DNA of 64,000 bases. Origin: Sipunculus nudus (Eukaryota > Annelida > Sipuncula > Golfingiida > Sipunculidae). This document shows, one piece after another, positions 1 to 14,805 of this stretch. Each line of letters starts with the position of its first letter. Positions within the stretch are counted from its first letter, which is position 1. The stretch spans positions 41,174,362-41,238,361 of the forward strand of contig CM049307.1 in assembly GCA_026874595.1 (NCBI GenBank), written 5' to 3'. Below the pieces are notes generated by a model. It was not told the DNA's origin. It made no database searches and saw only the letters and a list, made by a program, of their open reading frames with translations. The position numbers and the translations under genes were made by a program.

Positions 1-2545
<2,545 letters not shown>

Positions 2546-2850
2546 AACATGAGTTCATTATGTCGCTAAATAAATCTGCAAGGCCTAAAAATGGAATTGC
2601 TGTTCTGAATACATGAAGCCACAGTACAACAGACAGTAGTGATGTACTGACACGGATTACAGTGGTGTTATGAATAAATGCAAAAGAAGAATACAGCCAA
2701 AGTGATGAAACAATTCCCTTTATTGTCACAGAAATAGGCACAGTGACAGCTAAAAGAGACAATCTACCATTGTTGTCACTAAACTTTGCAAGCAAAGATG
2801 CTCAAAAATTTTTTTCCTAATTAACAAAAGTGTCTTCCTCCAGGTAAGAC

Positions 2851-4140
2851 ATAATCAACTAGAATACGGGTAGTCGACAAGCGACTACGTGTATTCGCCT
2901 AAATCAGAGTGGAACGGGTGAAGTGAGGCATGGATCAAGTGGCAAGGGGAAATAGAGTGAAGTGTTGCATATTAGCATGGATGTCTGCAGCCAAATGGTG
3001 TATGTAGGTTGCGCCACCTACCACAAAATCCAGAAAGCCCTCCAAGTTGTATACATATGCAAAATTTGAGGCAGATAAGTCAAACCACTATATGTTTATG
3101 AGTGATTTTAGCCCGTGGCAGACAAACAGATGGACGCTGTGCAAAAATGGTTGAAGGTGGCGCCACCAGTTTTGCATATGATAAAGAGCTATGTGAGAAC
3201 TATACACATGCAAAACTTTGACCCAATCGGTCAAACGGTTCCCAAGATATGAGCTTGGATATCTGCTGCATAAACTAGAATGCAGGTGGCGCCACCTGTC
3301 ATAAAATAAGGAGAGCTGTCGGGGATGTATAAACCTGCAAAATTTTAGGCAGATATGTCAAACCACTGCTGAGATATGAGTGATTTTATCCCATGGCAGA
3401 CAAACAGACGGGAGCTGTGCAAAAATGGCTGCAGATGGCGCCACCAGTTATGCGTATGATAAAGAGCTATGTGAGATCTATACACATGTAAAATTTTGGC
3501 CCAATCGGTCAAACGGTTCCCGAGATATGAGCTTGGATGTCTGCAGCGTAAACGTGAATGTAGGGTGCCACCTGTCATAAAATCAGAAAAGCTATCCAGG
3601 ATGTATACGTGTGACGAATTTCAGGTGAATTCGTCAAATCACTGCAGAGATATGAGTGATTTAATCCCATGGCAGACAAACAGACGGGAGCTGTGCAAAA
3701 ATGGCTGCAGGTGGCGCCACCAATTTTGCGTATGATAAAAAGCTATGTGAGATCTATACACATGCAAAATTTTGGCCCAATCGGTCAAACGGTTCCCGAG
3801 ATATGAGCTTGGATGTCTGCAGCATAAACGTGAATGTAGGTAGCGCCACCAGTCATAAAATCAGAAAAGCTATCCAGGATGTATACGCATGCCGAATTTC
3901 AGGTGAATTAGTCAAATCACTGCAGAGATATGAGTGATTTTAACCCAAGGTAGACTAACAGATGGACACTGTGCAAACATGGTTGCAGGTGGCGCCACGA
4001 TTTTTTGTGTATGTTATAAAGCTCTCCAAGGGCTACATTTGTGCAAAAATTTTCCTGATCCGTCAAACGGTTCCCGAAATATGTGGGTTTATGTGTGGAA
4101 ACAGACGCACAAACGGACGCAGAGCGCAGAGGAAAGGTCA
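2851..4140 (+). mobile_element. Helentron/pearl-like element with core repeats, copy 1
   Basis: Starts at AATCAACTAGAATACGGG with a 13 bp-stem hairpin near 2862-2896 (GAATAC..GTAGTCG / CGACTAC..GTATTC). It then has core units of about 270 bp, each made of two half-units that carry the palindrome GGTGGCGCCACC or a variant (near 3013, 3156, 3285, 3434, 3710, 3840, 3990). It ends in a degenerate tetranucleotide-like run with cagacg/acggacg steps near 4100-4125. A second copy of the same 5' end starts at 29217. No protein is encoded. Assignment to the pearl/Helentron type rests on architecture and not on a database match. Confidence 0.6.
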
Positions 4141-5383
4141 GAGGTCAAAACAAAACCGGGGCGCAGCAGTTCACATGTGACCCGAACATAATCCCGGGTT
4201 TCGGAAAATCCCGCCCAGCGGTTACGGAGGAGTTCTCCGGACACCTACGCGGCAGCGGCGGCGTGCAGCTGAAAACATAGTATCCGCAAAACTCTGTTTT
4301 GGCGGATACAATGAGGTGAAAATGAAAGCAATCTAATGAAAAGTGATGTGGCCCCGGAGGTTCTTTATTTTTACTTTTGGTTGACTCATTTAGGGACACT
4401 GCAAGTTAAAACATATCATATGTTTCACAGTTGTTGCGCATAACAGATTAAACACAAGAATGTAACAAATGGATGGCCTTGCAATTAAAACACATCTCCC
4501 CGGGAAGGGGAGAAAATGAACCAAGCCATTAGACAGGTCTAACAACTGTATAGCCCAGGAACAGTGATGACCTGTACAGCTGCAAATCCATAAAACATGC
4601 CACAATTACCAACACCTGTAAGGCCAAAGACCACCATTTAAATAGATATTTGGGATATCTAATTATATATTCAATAAAAAGGCCATATTAACAGGTCTGG
4701 CTGTGTGGTAAAAGTATTTTCAAAATAAAATAAAGAAATCTTAAATCAGTTCAGGAACAAAGTAAAATTTTGGGAGCGCTTGCTGTGTGAAAAATCTCAA
4801 ACCATTCCTTAATTCAGATGAAAGCTGACTGATGTTGTACCATAACCCAAGTAGCTTATTTACAGGAGCAGAGGGAGCAAATGTCACACTGAGTATATTA
4901 TTAAAGCTGACAGGGTGAGAGTACACATAATTAATTGATATCCTGCTACTAAGAGCACGATCAAAGACCACAACTGGTCCGGGAGTATAAAATCAGAATT
5001 CACATATTATTAATCAGTGAGTACAAGAATAAGATACACATAATATTCTGTCTTGTATTCACCAAGCCTGATTTTAAGTGTATAGCAGACTCTGTGGATA
5101 CTGGGCTTGCGCTAGCCACTCGCCAAATCGCAAAATGCGAGTGATTTGTCCAAAATGCGAGGAAATATTCTCTTATATACCATCAATTATTCCTTGAACG
5201 TGTTTGTTTACAACTTACCAACTAGAAACCACTTTAATGTAGATCTCTATAAAAGTCGGAGAATCCACAAAGATTTCAAGGGAGAATATTTGGAGGTATT
5301 TATGTTCAACTAACATTGCATAAACAGCCATAAAAATTCTCTGGCTCTCCAAGAATTCTCCAACAGTTGCCCTTTATTCTTAT
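4141..5383. other. Intron sequence, nothing firm
   Basis: A modestly GC-rich patch (4150-4270) then AT-rich sequence. A single diverged copy of the 52-55 bp repeat found at 8863-9240 occurs near 5053-5100 (tgtattcaccaagcctga ... cagactct), next to a gcgctagcc motif that is also seen beside that array. No exon was recognised. Confidence 0.5.
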
Positions 5384-6580
5384 AAAACAACAAGTGACCC
5401 AGGGGTCATGACGCTCAGCTGACCAGGAAGACATTGACAAAAGTAATTTTATCATCTGAATGTCAAATTTGAATGAAATACTTTTTCCAAACTTGACATT
5501 TTGTATAAAATCATCCAATATTCATTGGGGTACTATGGAGCTCTGTAGCATGAAGGATATGGGTAACAGACACCTATTTTCAAGGTTTACAAGATGACTT
5601 TTCAGGGGTCTCCCAGCATGTCAAAAAATAAAATTCTAGGTCCAGTTATTATGATTTGTGCCCTGTTAACAGATGACCAAATGTTTATTCTGGGGGGTAT
5701 TTCAAAGCCGCATAGGATGAAGGATATGGGTAACAGAGATGTTATTTCAGGTGCACAAGGAGACTTTTCAGGGGCCTCCCAGCATATCAAGAAAGGAGAT
5801 TCTAGGTCAAGTCATTATAATTTGTGCTCTGTTAACAGATGACCAAATCTTTATTCTCGGAGCCATAGCATGAAGGATATGGGTAACAGAGACCTAATTT
5901 CAGATTTCCAAAGAGACTTTCCAAAGGCCTCCCTGCATGTCAAGAAAGAAGATTCTAGGTCCAGTCATTATGATTTGTGCCCTGTTAATATATGACCAAA
6001 TCTTTATTCTGGGCGGTACTTCAGAGCCCCATAGCTAACAGAATATGGGTAACAGGGACCTTATTTCGGGTTTCCATGTAGACCTTTTATGGGCTTCCCT
6101 GGAGGTGAGGACAGAAGATTCTAGGTCCAGTCATTATGATTTGTGCCCTGTTTACAGATGACCAAATGTTTAAAGATCACAAAAGTAGAAAAAATAAATC
6201 GTAAAAAAATAAAAAAAAATATAGCTGGCGCCACCAATCTCCAGAAATTGATGAAACACTCCATGATCAATATCCATGCAAAGAATCATGGTGATTAATG
6301 CATTAGTTGTTCAGATACTTGAGCTTTTGTATTAAATTTTGCATTATTCTGGGGGGTACTTCTTAACCCCATAGCTCGAAGAATATAGGTCACAGTGACC
6401 TAATTTCAGGTTTACAAGGAGAATTTCCATAGACCTCCCAGGATGTCAAGTAAGAAGATTCCAGGTCTAGCGGTTACGATTTGTGCCCTGTTAACAGACA
6501 GACGCCTGGATGGCCGGACGGACGACAGACAAAAGGTGATCCCTATAGCTCAGATGACTTTCAGTCAGCTGAGCTAAAAA
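5384..6580 (+). mobile_element. Helentron/pearl-like element with ~165-370 bp core repeats
   Basis: 5' end resembles ACAAGTGACCCAGGGGTCAT followed by GCTCAGCTGA. Core units begin ..atagcatgaaggatatggg and end with ..gtgccctgttaacagatga. They start near 5545, 5715, 5868, 6030 and 6370. A tetranucleotide-like run (gccggacggacgacagac) spans 6495-6530, and a terminal hairpin TAGCTCAG..TGAC/GTCA.CTGAGCTA lies at 6546-6576, followed by AAAA. The 5' GCTCAGCTGA is complementary to the hairpin's TCAGCTGAGC, an inverted relation expected for Helentron ends. Confidence 0.65.
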
Positions 6581-7279
6581 TTGAAAAAATACAGGTGGCA
6601 CCACCAGAATGCAGAAACTGATGAAACATTTCATGATCAATATCCATGCAAAGAATCATGGTGATCAATATAATAATTGTTCAGATACTTGAGCTTTTGT
6701 ATCAAATTTTCCATTATTCTGGGGGGTACTGCGGAGCCCCATAGCTCAGAGGTTATGGGTAACAGAGACCTTATTTCAAGTTTTTAAGGAGACTTTTCAT
6801 GGGCCTCTCAGCATGTCAGAGAGAAGATTCTAGGTCCAGTTGTTACGATTTGTGCCATGTTAACAGATGACCGCATCTTATGAGGTCTCAAAAATAGAGA
6901 AAAAAATTCGTAAAAATAAAAAAAATACAGGTGGCCCCACCATACTGCAGAAACTGATGACATATTCCATGATCAATATCCATGCAAAGTATCATGGTGA
7001 TCACTGCAATAGTTGTTTAGATACTTGAGCTTTTGTATCAAATTTTCCATTATTCTGGGGGGTACTTCGGAACCCCATAGCTCGAAGAATATAGGTCACA
7101 GTGACCTTATTTCAGGTTTACAAGGAGAATTTCCATAGACCTCCCAGGATGTCAAGTAAGAAGATTCCAGTTCTAGCGGTTACGATTTGTGCCCTGTTAA
7201 CGGACAGACGCCCGGACGGACGACGGACAAAAGGTGATCCCTATAGCTCAGATGACTTACAGTCAGCTGAGCTAAAAAC
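6581..7279 (+). mobile_element. Second 3' module of the same element family
   Basis: Directly after the first terminal hairpin there are two more core units (atagct... near 6738 and 7076). They are followed by another tetranucleotide run (7200-7230) and a second identical-type hairpin at 7244-7274 with GCTAAAAA. This is either a tandem partial copy or an element with a duplicated tail. Confidence 0.6.
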
Positions 7280-7357
7280 TAACTCTGCTCTGATTGGTCG
7301 GTAGTTGAGCATGGAACTTAGCTTAGCACTCATTGGACAGAAGATTTATTTTGCTTA

Positions 7358-7834
7358 GACTGGTACCCCGCTCTATTATGGCACCACTGCTCTTGACCAA
7401 TCATAGAGACGGGTGTACAATGCCATCTTCAGTACTCCCGGCAGACTGGTTCCAACTCCAGAATGTATTATATATGATAAAAATAAGCATTTCGTTTGCT
7501 AAGAGAAATTGCCAAAAGTTTGCTTTACATTTCATGTGACAATAATGGTTGGATTAATAGATATTGATAATAAATCAATATCACGTACAGTCGAATATCT
7601 AAGATTCAGTACACCGTCTTATCTATACATCCATCATTCAATTTTTGTGCAACAACTCATTTTTCAATATTTGAAAACTAGAAATAACTAAAGAAAATGG
7701 CAACCGGTATGAGCGTGCATGCTGGAGTTGGTCTACAAGGAAAGTCAGGAGTTGCAACTGGGAGTACTTAAAATGGCGTTGTATGCCTGTCTCAATGCTT
7801 AGCTGAGGGCAATAATAGAGCAGGGTACCAGTCT
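7358..7834. mobile_element. Foldback/inverted-repeat element (~477 bp)
   Basis: Arms of about 105-115 bp face each other. The left arm 7358-7461 begins AGACTGGTACCCCGCTCTAT. The right arm 7721-7834 ends in the complement of AGACTGGTACCCTGCTCTAT. Both arms then share GAGAC..G...TACAA.GCC.T...AGTACTCCC and CCAACTCCAG. The central 260 bp is AT-rich. No target duplication was identified and no transposase is present. Confidence 0.7.
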
Positions 7835-8862
7835 ATATTTCACTGATCATCTGTAAGTTGTGACACAGTTTATGTATCAGTATATGAAAATATTACAGCG
7901 ATTGATTTCACAGACTGTAATAAATAAAGCGTACTGGGTATTTTGTTTTCTTGATGTACGTGTAATTAGCTGGCATCTATTTAAGATTTTTGTCAGTGGT
8001 TAATATACAGCCTTGTGGTCTTGTTACACCCGCCGCTAGTCAGTGAAATATATGCTTTCCTTGAACGGAGAATTTCTTCAGTCAAACTTTAACTGCTAAA
8101 GGTAGTTCCGCGTGGTCCCGCGCATGCTTCATGTCAGAGACAGCATCATGTGTGGTCATATTATCTGATTCGTGAGGAAGAAGTAATGTCAGTAAAGAGA
8201 ACAGAATTCTTCTTACATTCTGATACAGGATGGCCGTCGTCTGAGCACGTTGTGAAGGATGCCACCCATCGGACTGATCACACAGCAATGGTGCCGAAAA
8301 AGATATGTTGGTTTGACCGAAATAAATAGATCCATTATTTACAAAAGAAGAACCTGCTCATTGTTTCAGACAGCATTTCCTTAAATACTGAACAGCTATG
8401 TGCACGGATGGCAACAGGCCATCCACCCTTAATTATCAGGTCTGATCGGCCATCTTATTAATTTTAGTGGTTACGCTAGATACCCCTATTGGAGGAAAAC
8501 AGTCAGTAACTGTAAATTAAGACCTGACCGAGGCCTCATCAGGATTGCTAATAGTTTTCACACCATAGTAAACCCATAGGCCAGTAATAGTAATTAAAAG
8601 ATATAGCAATTAATTTATTATCCTACTCTTACTATTATTATTATTCATAATTTTTTTCTATTACTGCCTATTACTGATTAAATGTTTTGGAATCACTGCC
8701 TATTGCTATGATCTATAATATGTAATGTATTAATCAGCCGAAAAAAGAATATATTCATTAAACGTTTCCTGTGGCTAACCAAAGTGAGCTGTGGCTAATG
8801 CTTTTCCCACCTAATTAGCCATAGTTGCTAACCAGTTTCTATGGCCAGCGCTAGCCCAGGGA
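7835..8862. other. Intron sequence, nothing recognised
   Basis: No convincing exon, RNA gene or structured repeat seen. A GC-richer patch near 8100-8290 has short open frames that lack homology. Confidence 0.45.
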
Positions 8863-9240
8863 TATGGTGTATTCACCATGCCTGATATTTAGTATATACA
8901 GCAGACTCGTTTGACATGCTGTATTCACCATGCCTGATATTTAAGTATATGCAGCAGACTCTCTGTTGACATGGTGTATTCACCATGCCTGATAATTAAG
9001 TGTATACAGCAGACTCTCTGTTGACAAGGTGTATTCACCATGCCTGATATTTAGTATATACAGCAGACTCGTTTGACATGGTGTATTCACCATGCCTGAC
9101 AAGTGTATACAGCAGACTCTCTGTTGACATGGTGTATTCACCATGCCTGATAATTAAGTGTATACAGCAGACTCTCTGTTGACATGGTGTATTCACTATG
9201 CCCAATATTCTGCTAAATATTTACCTGTTGTAAGAACATT
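8863..9240. repeat. Minisatellite, 52-55 bp unit, about 7 copies
   Basis: Unit starts fall at about 8865, 8917, 8972, 9027, 9079, 9130 and 9185. The unit reads ATGGTGTATTCACCATGCCT, then GATATTTAAGTATATACAGC, then AGACTCTCTGTTGAC. Each clear unit has the inverted repeat CATGGTG-tatt-CACCATG. Units alternate between forms with CTCTGTTGAC and shorter forms with CGTTTGAC. Confidence 0.9.
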
Positions 9241-12200
9241 TCACAATGGCAGCTTTCAAACCACCTTAATAAAAGGTAAGACAGATCATGATGCAAGTTT
9301 TGAACAAGTATTTGTGCAGCAATTTGCACAATATCAGGTTTTTATTAATTACACTTGGGTATTCTAAATAAAATTTAGTTTAAGATTAATTTTTTTATGC
9401 AACAGATAAAAATATCTCGCACAGGTTTTGCTGAGCAAAGCCATGAATGCATTCCACAGATATCCCATGACTGGAAAGGTATCATAACATTCAGTAAAGT
9501 AGCAAATAATTACAGGTGTGCTGTGCCAAACCACAGTCAGCCATCCTGACCAAGGTACTGGAGGATAATAAAAGGTGTACACTGTGGGCACAGGTGTGCT
9601 GCCCTAGTCAGGCCAGGATGCACCTGAGCAGTGCAGGTACTCTGGGTCATGCCCTGCCATCAGAACCAACCATGCTACTAATGCACCTCTGCCCTCTGGG
9701 AGTCCTTGACCTTTTTTTCTGATGACACAGCAGTACAGTGGCCTGCTCCCATAACCATACATGACCAGCTAGCACTAGGTCTCCCTACTGCCAATAATCT
9801 CAAAGAATGGCTTGATGCAAGCACATAATGCTCAGGAGACTATTTAACATGGAACAGGGGCACTCTCCAGGGCACTGGCACTGAACTATTTCACATGACC
9901 TGCCCCATTCAATAGAAGGTCTTGCACCTGGATATGAAAAACGCTTGCCCCCAAGTGCTGCTGCCTAACTGGCTGATCTTTCATTGTTAACAAAATGCTG
10001 CTAGTTTTAGTCAAGATTTCTGTTCAAAGTCTTAAACCTGGCGTAAAAAATTCAGCTACAAAAAAAGGAGCAATCCTGACATCTTAAATTCAAGGGTGTC
10101 TAAAGATGCCACAGAATTCTTAGACCCTGGCATAATCCCTTCTATATATGAATAGACTTCCCCCATTTCATATCTACTGACATGTTATCAAACTTGTCGT
10201 TCTATTTTTTCAGTTATTCTGCTTCCCTTTTTTATGTTCATTTAAAACTGTTACTGCTACCTCAAAACAGGGTATACAGCTAATATGGTTTAATATTGTC
10301 TTTAAATAGTAATTTGGTTTTAAAATTAAACACAATTATTCAACCTGTTCTAATTTTTATTAAATAACATTTTTTTAGGGGGGGATTTTAAGCTCAATAT
10401 TTCAAAGGTTAACTGATGAAACCTCTTTCCCAACAATTTCAATAATTTTTCATGCTTATGGAAATTTCAAATATTGACTTTTAAAATTTGCTCCCATGCA
10501 AAAAGTCCTATCTGAAATATCTTAGTCTAGTATGTCCTAATCAGAAACATCTTATCTGAAAAGTGTGTGTCCAAAACTTCCGTCCACCAACCCAACCACT
10601 TTCTGTATCTATAGGTTGGCTTGTGCTAATCTTTTAAGTCAAGTATATTGTCCAAAGTGACCTTGCCCACAAAAGCCAATATCCTAAACCACAGGTAAAT
10701 GCTTAATGGTTTGGCTGGAACAGATATATATAAAATATATGTGCTGGACACATTCCAATGTCACCTAAGCGCACCTAATAACATACATATGCTTAAGCTG
10801 GTATCTTGGTCCCTCTAGTCATGAGAACTTTATATACACCCCTTAAAACTCAAGATATGATCCAAAACATCAGGAATATAAAGAACAGGATATTTGCGTG
10901 GTAATTGTTTGATAACTATAGCAAGCATCAAACACTCATAGTCAATCATGAATATTTACAAGTTGTATCACAGATACATTTATGACACAATTTAAATTAA
11001 AATTTGTTTATAAAATAAAAACTGCTTTCCTCTATAACCATCATAAAAGACACTGTCACTGGTAGCAGAATACCAGACAACCATGGTAGGGTGATGTAAT
11101 CAAATTTGTCTGTGGAGACTGTCCTGTCCCCCTTTAACCTTATGCAAGAACTGATGATGTCCTGTGCTCTCAGGTCAATGTCTCTGTAATGCATGTAAAT
11201 GTGAATCACATGTAGTGCAGCCTGATTTTAATATGGGATAAGAAGGACCATTGCCATCAGCTCCAGGGCAGCACCATGGACATCCTGACCTGGGCCCCAT
11301 TAACCGCTTGTCCTTTGTGAGGACAGGTATTACCCCTGAGTGGGGTCACTTCCTGAGTGCCCTCTGGGCATGCATTTCCACTTAGCCTGGCCAAGGAAGC
11401 GTGCCTCTTGTATTTCTACCAGGACCTGGACATGTAGCTCTTCAATTACAGAACATAATCTCTGACCAATACCATTCCAATCCATAAATGGTCCTTCTAT
11501 TAGCTGTGTACTTATATGTGGAATCACAGAATAAGCAGTGCACCTGAGAAAGAGCAACACCTTAAATGAACCTAAGTGACATAATGAAGAATTTGATATA
11601 AAACCTGTGCTATATAAAAAATATGCAAATTTTCTTCATGTAAACTAAAATCAAGAACAGATGTGAGAAAATATGACCGTAACCTCAATCAAATATACAC
11701 ACAAAGACTGGCACATACAAAATATGCATTTCGAAAGCTAGTGAGAATTAACAAATTTGATCTCAAACTTAAATGCCACCAAAGATATACTTATGATATG
11801 GAATATATTAGGGGTGTACCAATTTATCAAATATATTGATAGTTGGCTGTTTTCTTTCATAACTGATTAAATTGGCTGGACTTTAGTATTGTTACAAAGT
11901 ACACACTTATACATATACAGGTCTAGGCGTACACTGATGTCCAGCCGTTAACTATTAGTTCTGGTCTCTCCGGTCTGATTGCGTAAGGAGCCATCCAGCC
12001 AAGCGACTGCGCAGTGAGGCTGATGGCTTCCCCTCGACCCCTGCTCAATATCCCATATGGATATATATAGAGAGAGACAGAGTGTTTTCTATAAAAGTAT
12101 ATTCTTCTTTAGCAACCAGGTCCTTATTTATATTTCTTAGAATAATAGAGTATCAGGTGGGCCTCTTTGTTCTCTGTATGTACATATATGCCATGATACC

Positions 12201-14130
12201 TTACCTTATTTAATTTTCCAATTATTAATCATTTTTCAGTTGATAAATTAAGATCCACATAGTATAATCTAAGTTTATTTCACATTACAAGTTAATTATA
12301 ATTCGTGAATACGTCACAATTAGTATTACTGATTAAGTGTTGTGGGAGCTATCTAGCAAGGTATTATTTATTGTTGAGCGTATAGTAGTCTTTTGATTAT
12401 ATCCATTTTAAGCGTTAAGAAGAAACACACTTTTACTCTGACTGGACCAGATAGCGATATCAGCACCAGCCTTGCAACCCCTGTTTCGTTAAGGTCCTCA
12501 TTTACGCCTCTAGAATGTATAAGTATACTGGGATGGCACTGAAAAGGTGTCAAGTCGGAGGTGTCAGGTCTCAAGTCCAGAGTGAGTCTCCAGTAGCCTG
12601 CTGTTTTAATATATTTTTAGTGTATGTGCATGGTGTGAACCTGTACGGCTTTAATATATTGATTAAACATCATCTTAACGTCTGTCTGGAGTTCGAGTTT
12701 GACGAGAGAACCCGCGAGTCGGCAACCCCTGACAGTATAATCAATCAAAAACAAAATATGTATTCACATGAGAAGATGTCATTTTATCGAGGAAAAATAT
12801 TTTAACCCTGTCGGAGATATAAGAAAATTGTTAGACTGTTACATGTTAGACTGAATTTACTCAGTCAATATTTTAGGTATTATTCTATACAGCATATCTA
12901 ATGGAATTATGGATTGTACATAAAATAACTGATTAATAATCAATCATCAGTCATATTTAATCTTCATTCATCAAATATGATTTTACTACTGACTTATATC
13001 CTGATTATATTGTCCTTTAGTCAAATCCACAGGCTACACATCCTATAGTCAACCAGATGAGGGTACTGGCAACAGTGAACTATTGTGCTGGTGGACTGCA
13101 TTAATCTGAAACAATTTATTTTACCAACAGGAATTGGTTTGTATGTACAGCCGTTTAAGTACCTGTGGTCAGCATGCTGTGGAGCTGTATCACAGGTCAG
13201 AGCACTTGTACAGTAATATTGCATATTTATATATAATAAATCATATCCACCAAGCCAGAATAATGTCATGGTAGTCTCTCAATATCAGTATCACCTATCA
13301 TGAGTCATACAATTAATGCTTTTAATCAGCACAAAGCACTGCTAGGTGGATATATAAACATCAACATTTCATCTAAGTGTGAATCCCTGTTGTGTTGACA
13401 AATACCTCCTAGCATTTGGGATAAAAAGAAAATTAATGGAAAGGTCAATATGGTATCCATATTGTATTAATAACAAAGTGCTTTGCAAACTTATACCTAC
13501 CTTAATATTGACTGCATTTCATGCTGTGCTGATAAACTGTGGTTTGCTAAAATTTTGCAAATTTTAATTTTCCAGTGTTTCACAAGAGTTCCATTTTCTG
13601 ATTTCAAAATACATTAGACCTGCACAGAGTACACCCATTATTACATGATTTATGTAAAAGAATAAGTGTGCTAAATCTTAACATTTGGATGTGGACCAAA
13701 GGAACATCAACCTAGTGGAAACTATTGTTCATCAAAGATAATTTGAAAGATCTGATATAATTTATAACAGAAATCTTTAAACATACAAGATTGATTATCA
13801 TTGTTATAATAATAAATCTTTTTTTTCTTTCAACTTGCCTTTAACAAAGGGACCTCTTTTTTTAAGGTTGTTGTATTTTTACAATAATTCCCCTTTTGCA
13901 ACTTGTGAATGTGTAACATTTCCAAAAAAAAGGCAACCATAGTATGACATTAAAACATAAACATCACATAACAGTTTAATATGGCTTTACATCAATTAAA
14001 TACAGATTTATTCTGTTGTGATTTATCTTGACATACAGAAAGAATACATAAAGAAAGAATAAGTGGAAATATATAATATAGAGACAAGAACAGTCATCAG
14101 TTTGAGAAAGATCAGATGGTAGATTGAGGT
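9241..14130. other. Long intronic stretch without recognised genes
   Basis: Contains scattered short open frames without recognisable families. GC-richer patches occur near 9500-9720, 11080-11480 and 11920-12060. 10495-10600 has tandem phrases such as tcctatctgaaatatctta that weakly resemble the terminal repeats of the element at 14131-14805. No exon or RNA gene could be supported. Confidence 0.45.
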
Positions 14131-14805
14131 TTCAGACGCAGACATTTCGGACTAAGACATTCCGGTCTAGGACGTTCCGGACTAGGACGTTTCAGACAAG
14201 CCTTTTTGCAAGGAAGGACATTTTGGACAGATCAATATTATTAACATGAAATTTTAAATTATTTATATATAAAATGAGAAATAATTATTTGATTATTATA
14301 TATACCATTTAATAATATGTTTTAAATGTGCAGTTAAATATTATAACCATAAAAGAACCATTTAACAGTACTTTTTAAATGTATGAATGAAATAATATTT
14401 ACTTAGTTAAAAAAACTTTTAAAATAATACTTCTAACTAAAAGTATTTCATTTTGTGGTGTTTGTAAGCAAAAGATAATTCACAATTATATTTTTAAAGG
14501 TTATTTTATGGTAATAATATTGATCTGAAGGAAAAAAATTGTATCAGTGGACATACACATTGTTACATTCAAAAATTGTATTTATATATAATAATCATGT
14601 AATTAATATCCAAAATTTTGAGCCAAATGAATATGATTCCAATCAACAAATGTGTACAATGATACACTAAAAATAAATTTTAAATGGTTATTTTAAGATA
14701 ATAATGTTGATGTCTGAAATGTCCGCCCTTGCAAAAAGGCCTGTCCGAAATGTCCTTGTCCGGAATGTCCTAGTCTGAAATGTCAGTGTCCTAAACGTCC
14801 TTCAT
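14131..14805. mobile_element. Inverted-repeat element with ~100 bp arms
   Basis: The left arm 14131-14240 is built of repeats of the type GACATTTCGGACTA / GACGTTCCGGACTA and ends in CAAGCCTTTTTGCAAGGAAG. The right arm 14705-14805 is its inverted counterpart and contains the complement of AGGCCTTTTTGCAAGGGCGG. The interior is AT-rich and non-coding. The phrase AGATCAGA with ATGGTAG occurs just outside both ends (about 14108-14122 and 14807-14825), possibly an old target duplication. Confidence 0.7.
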
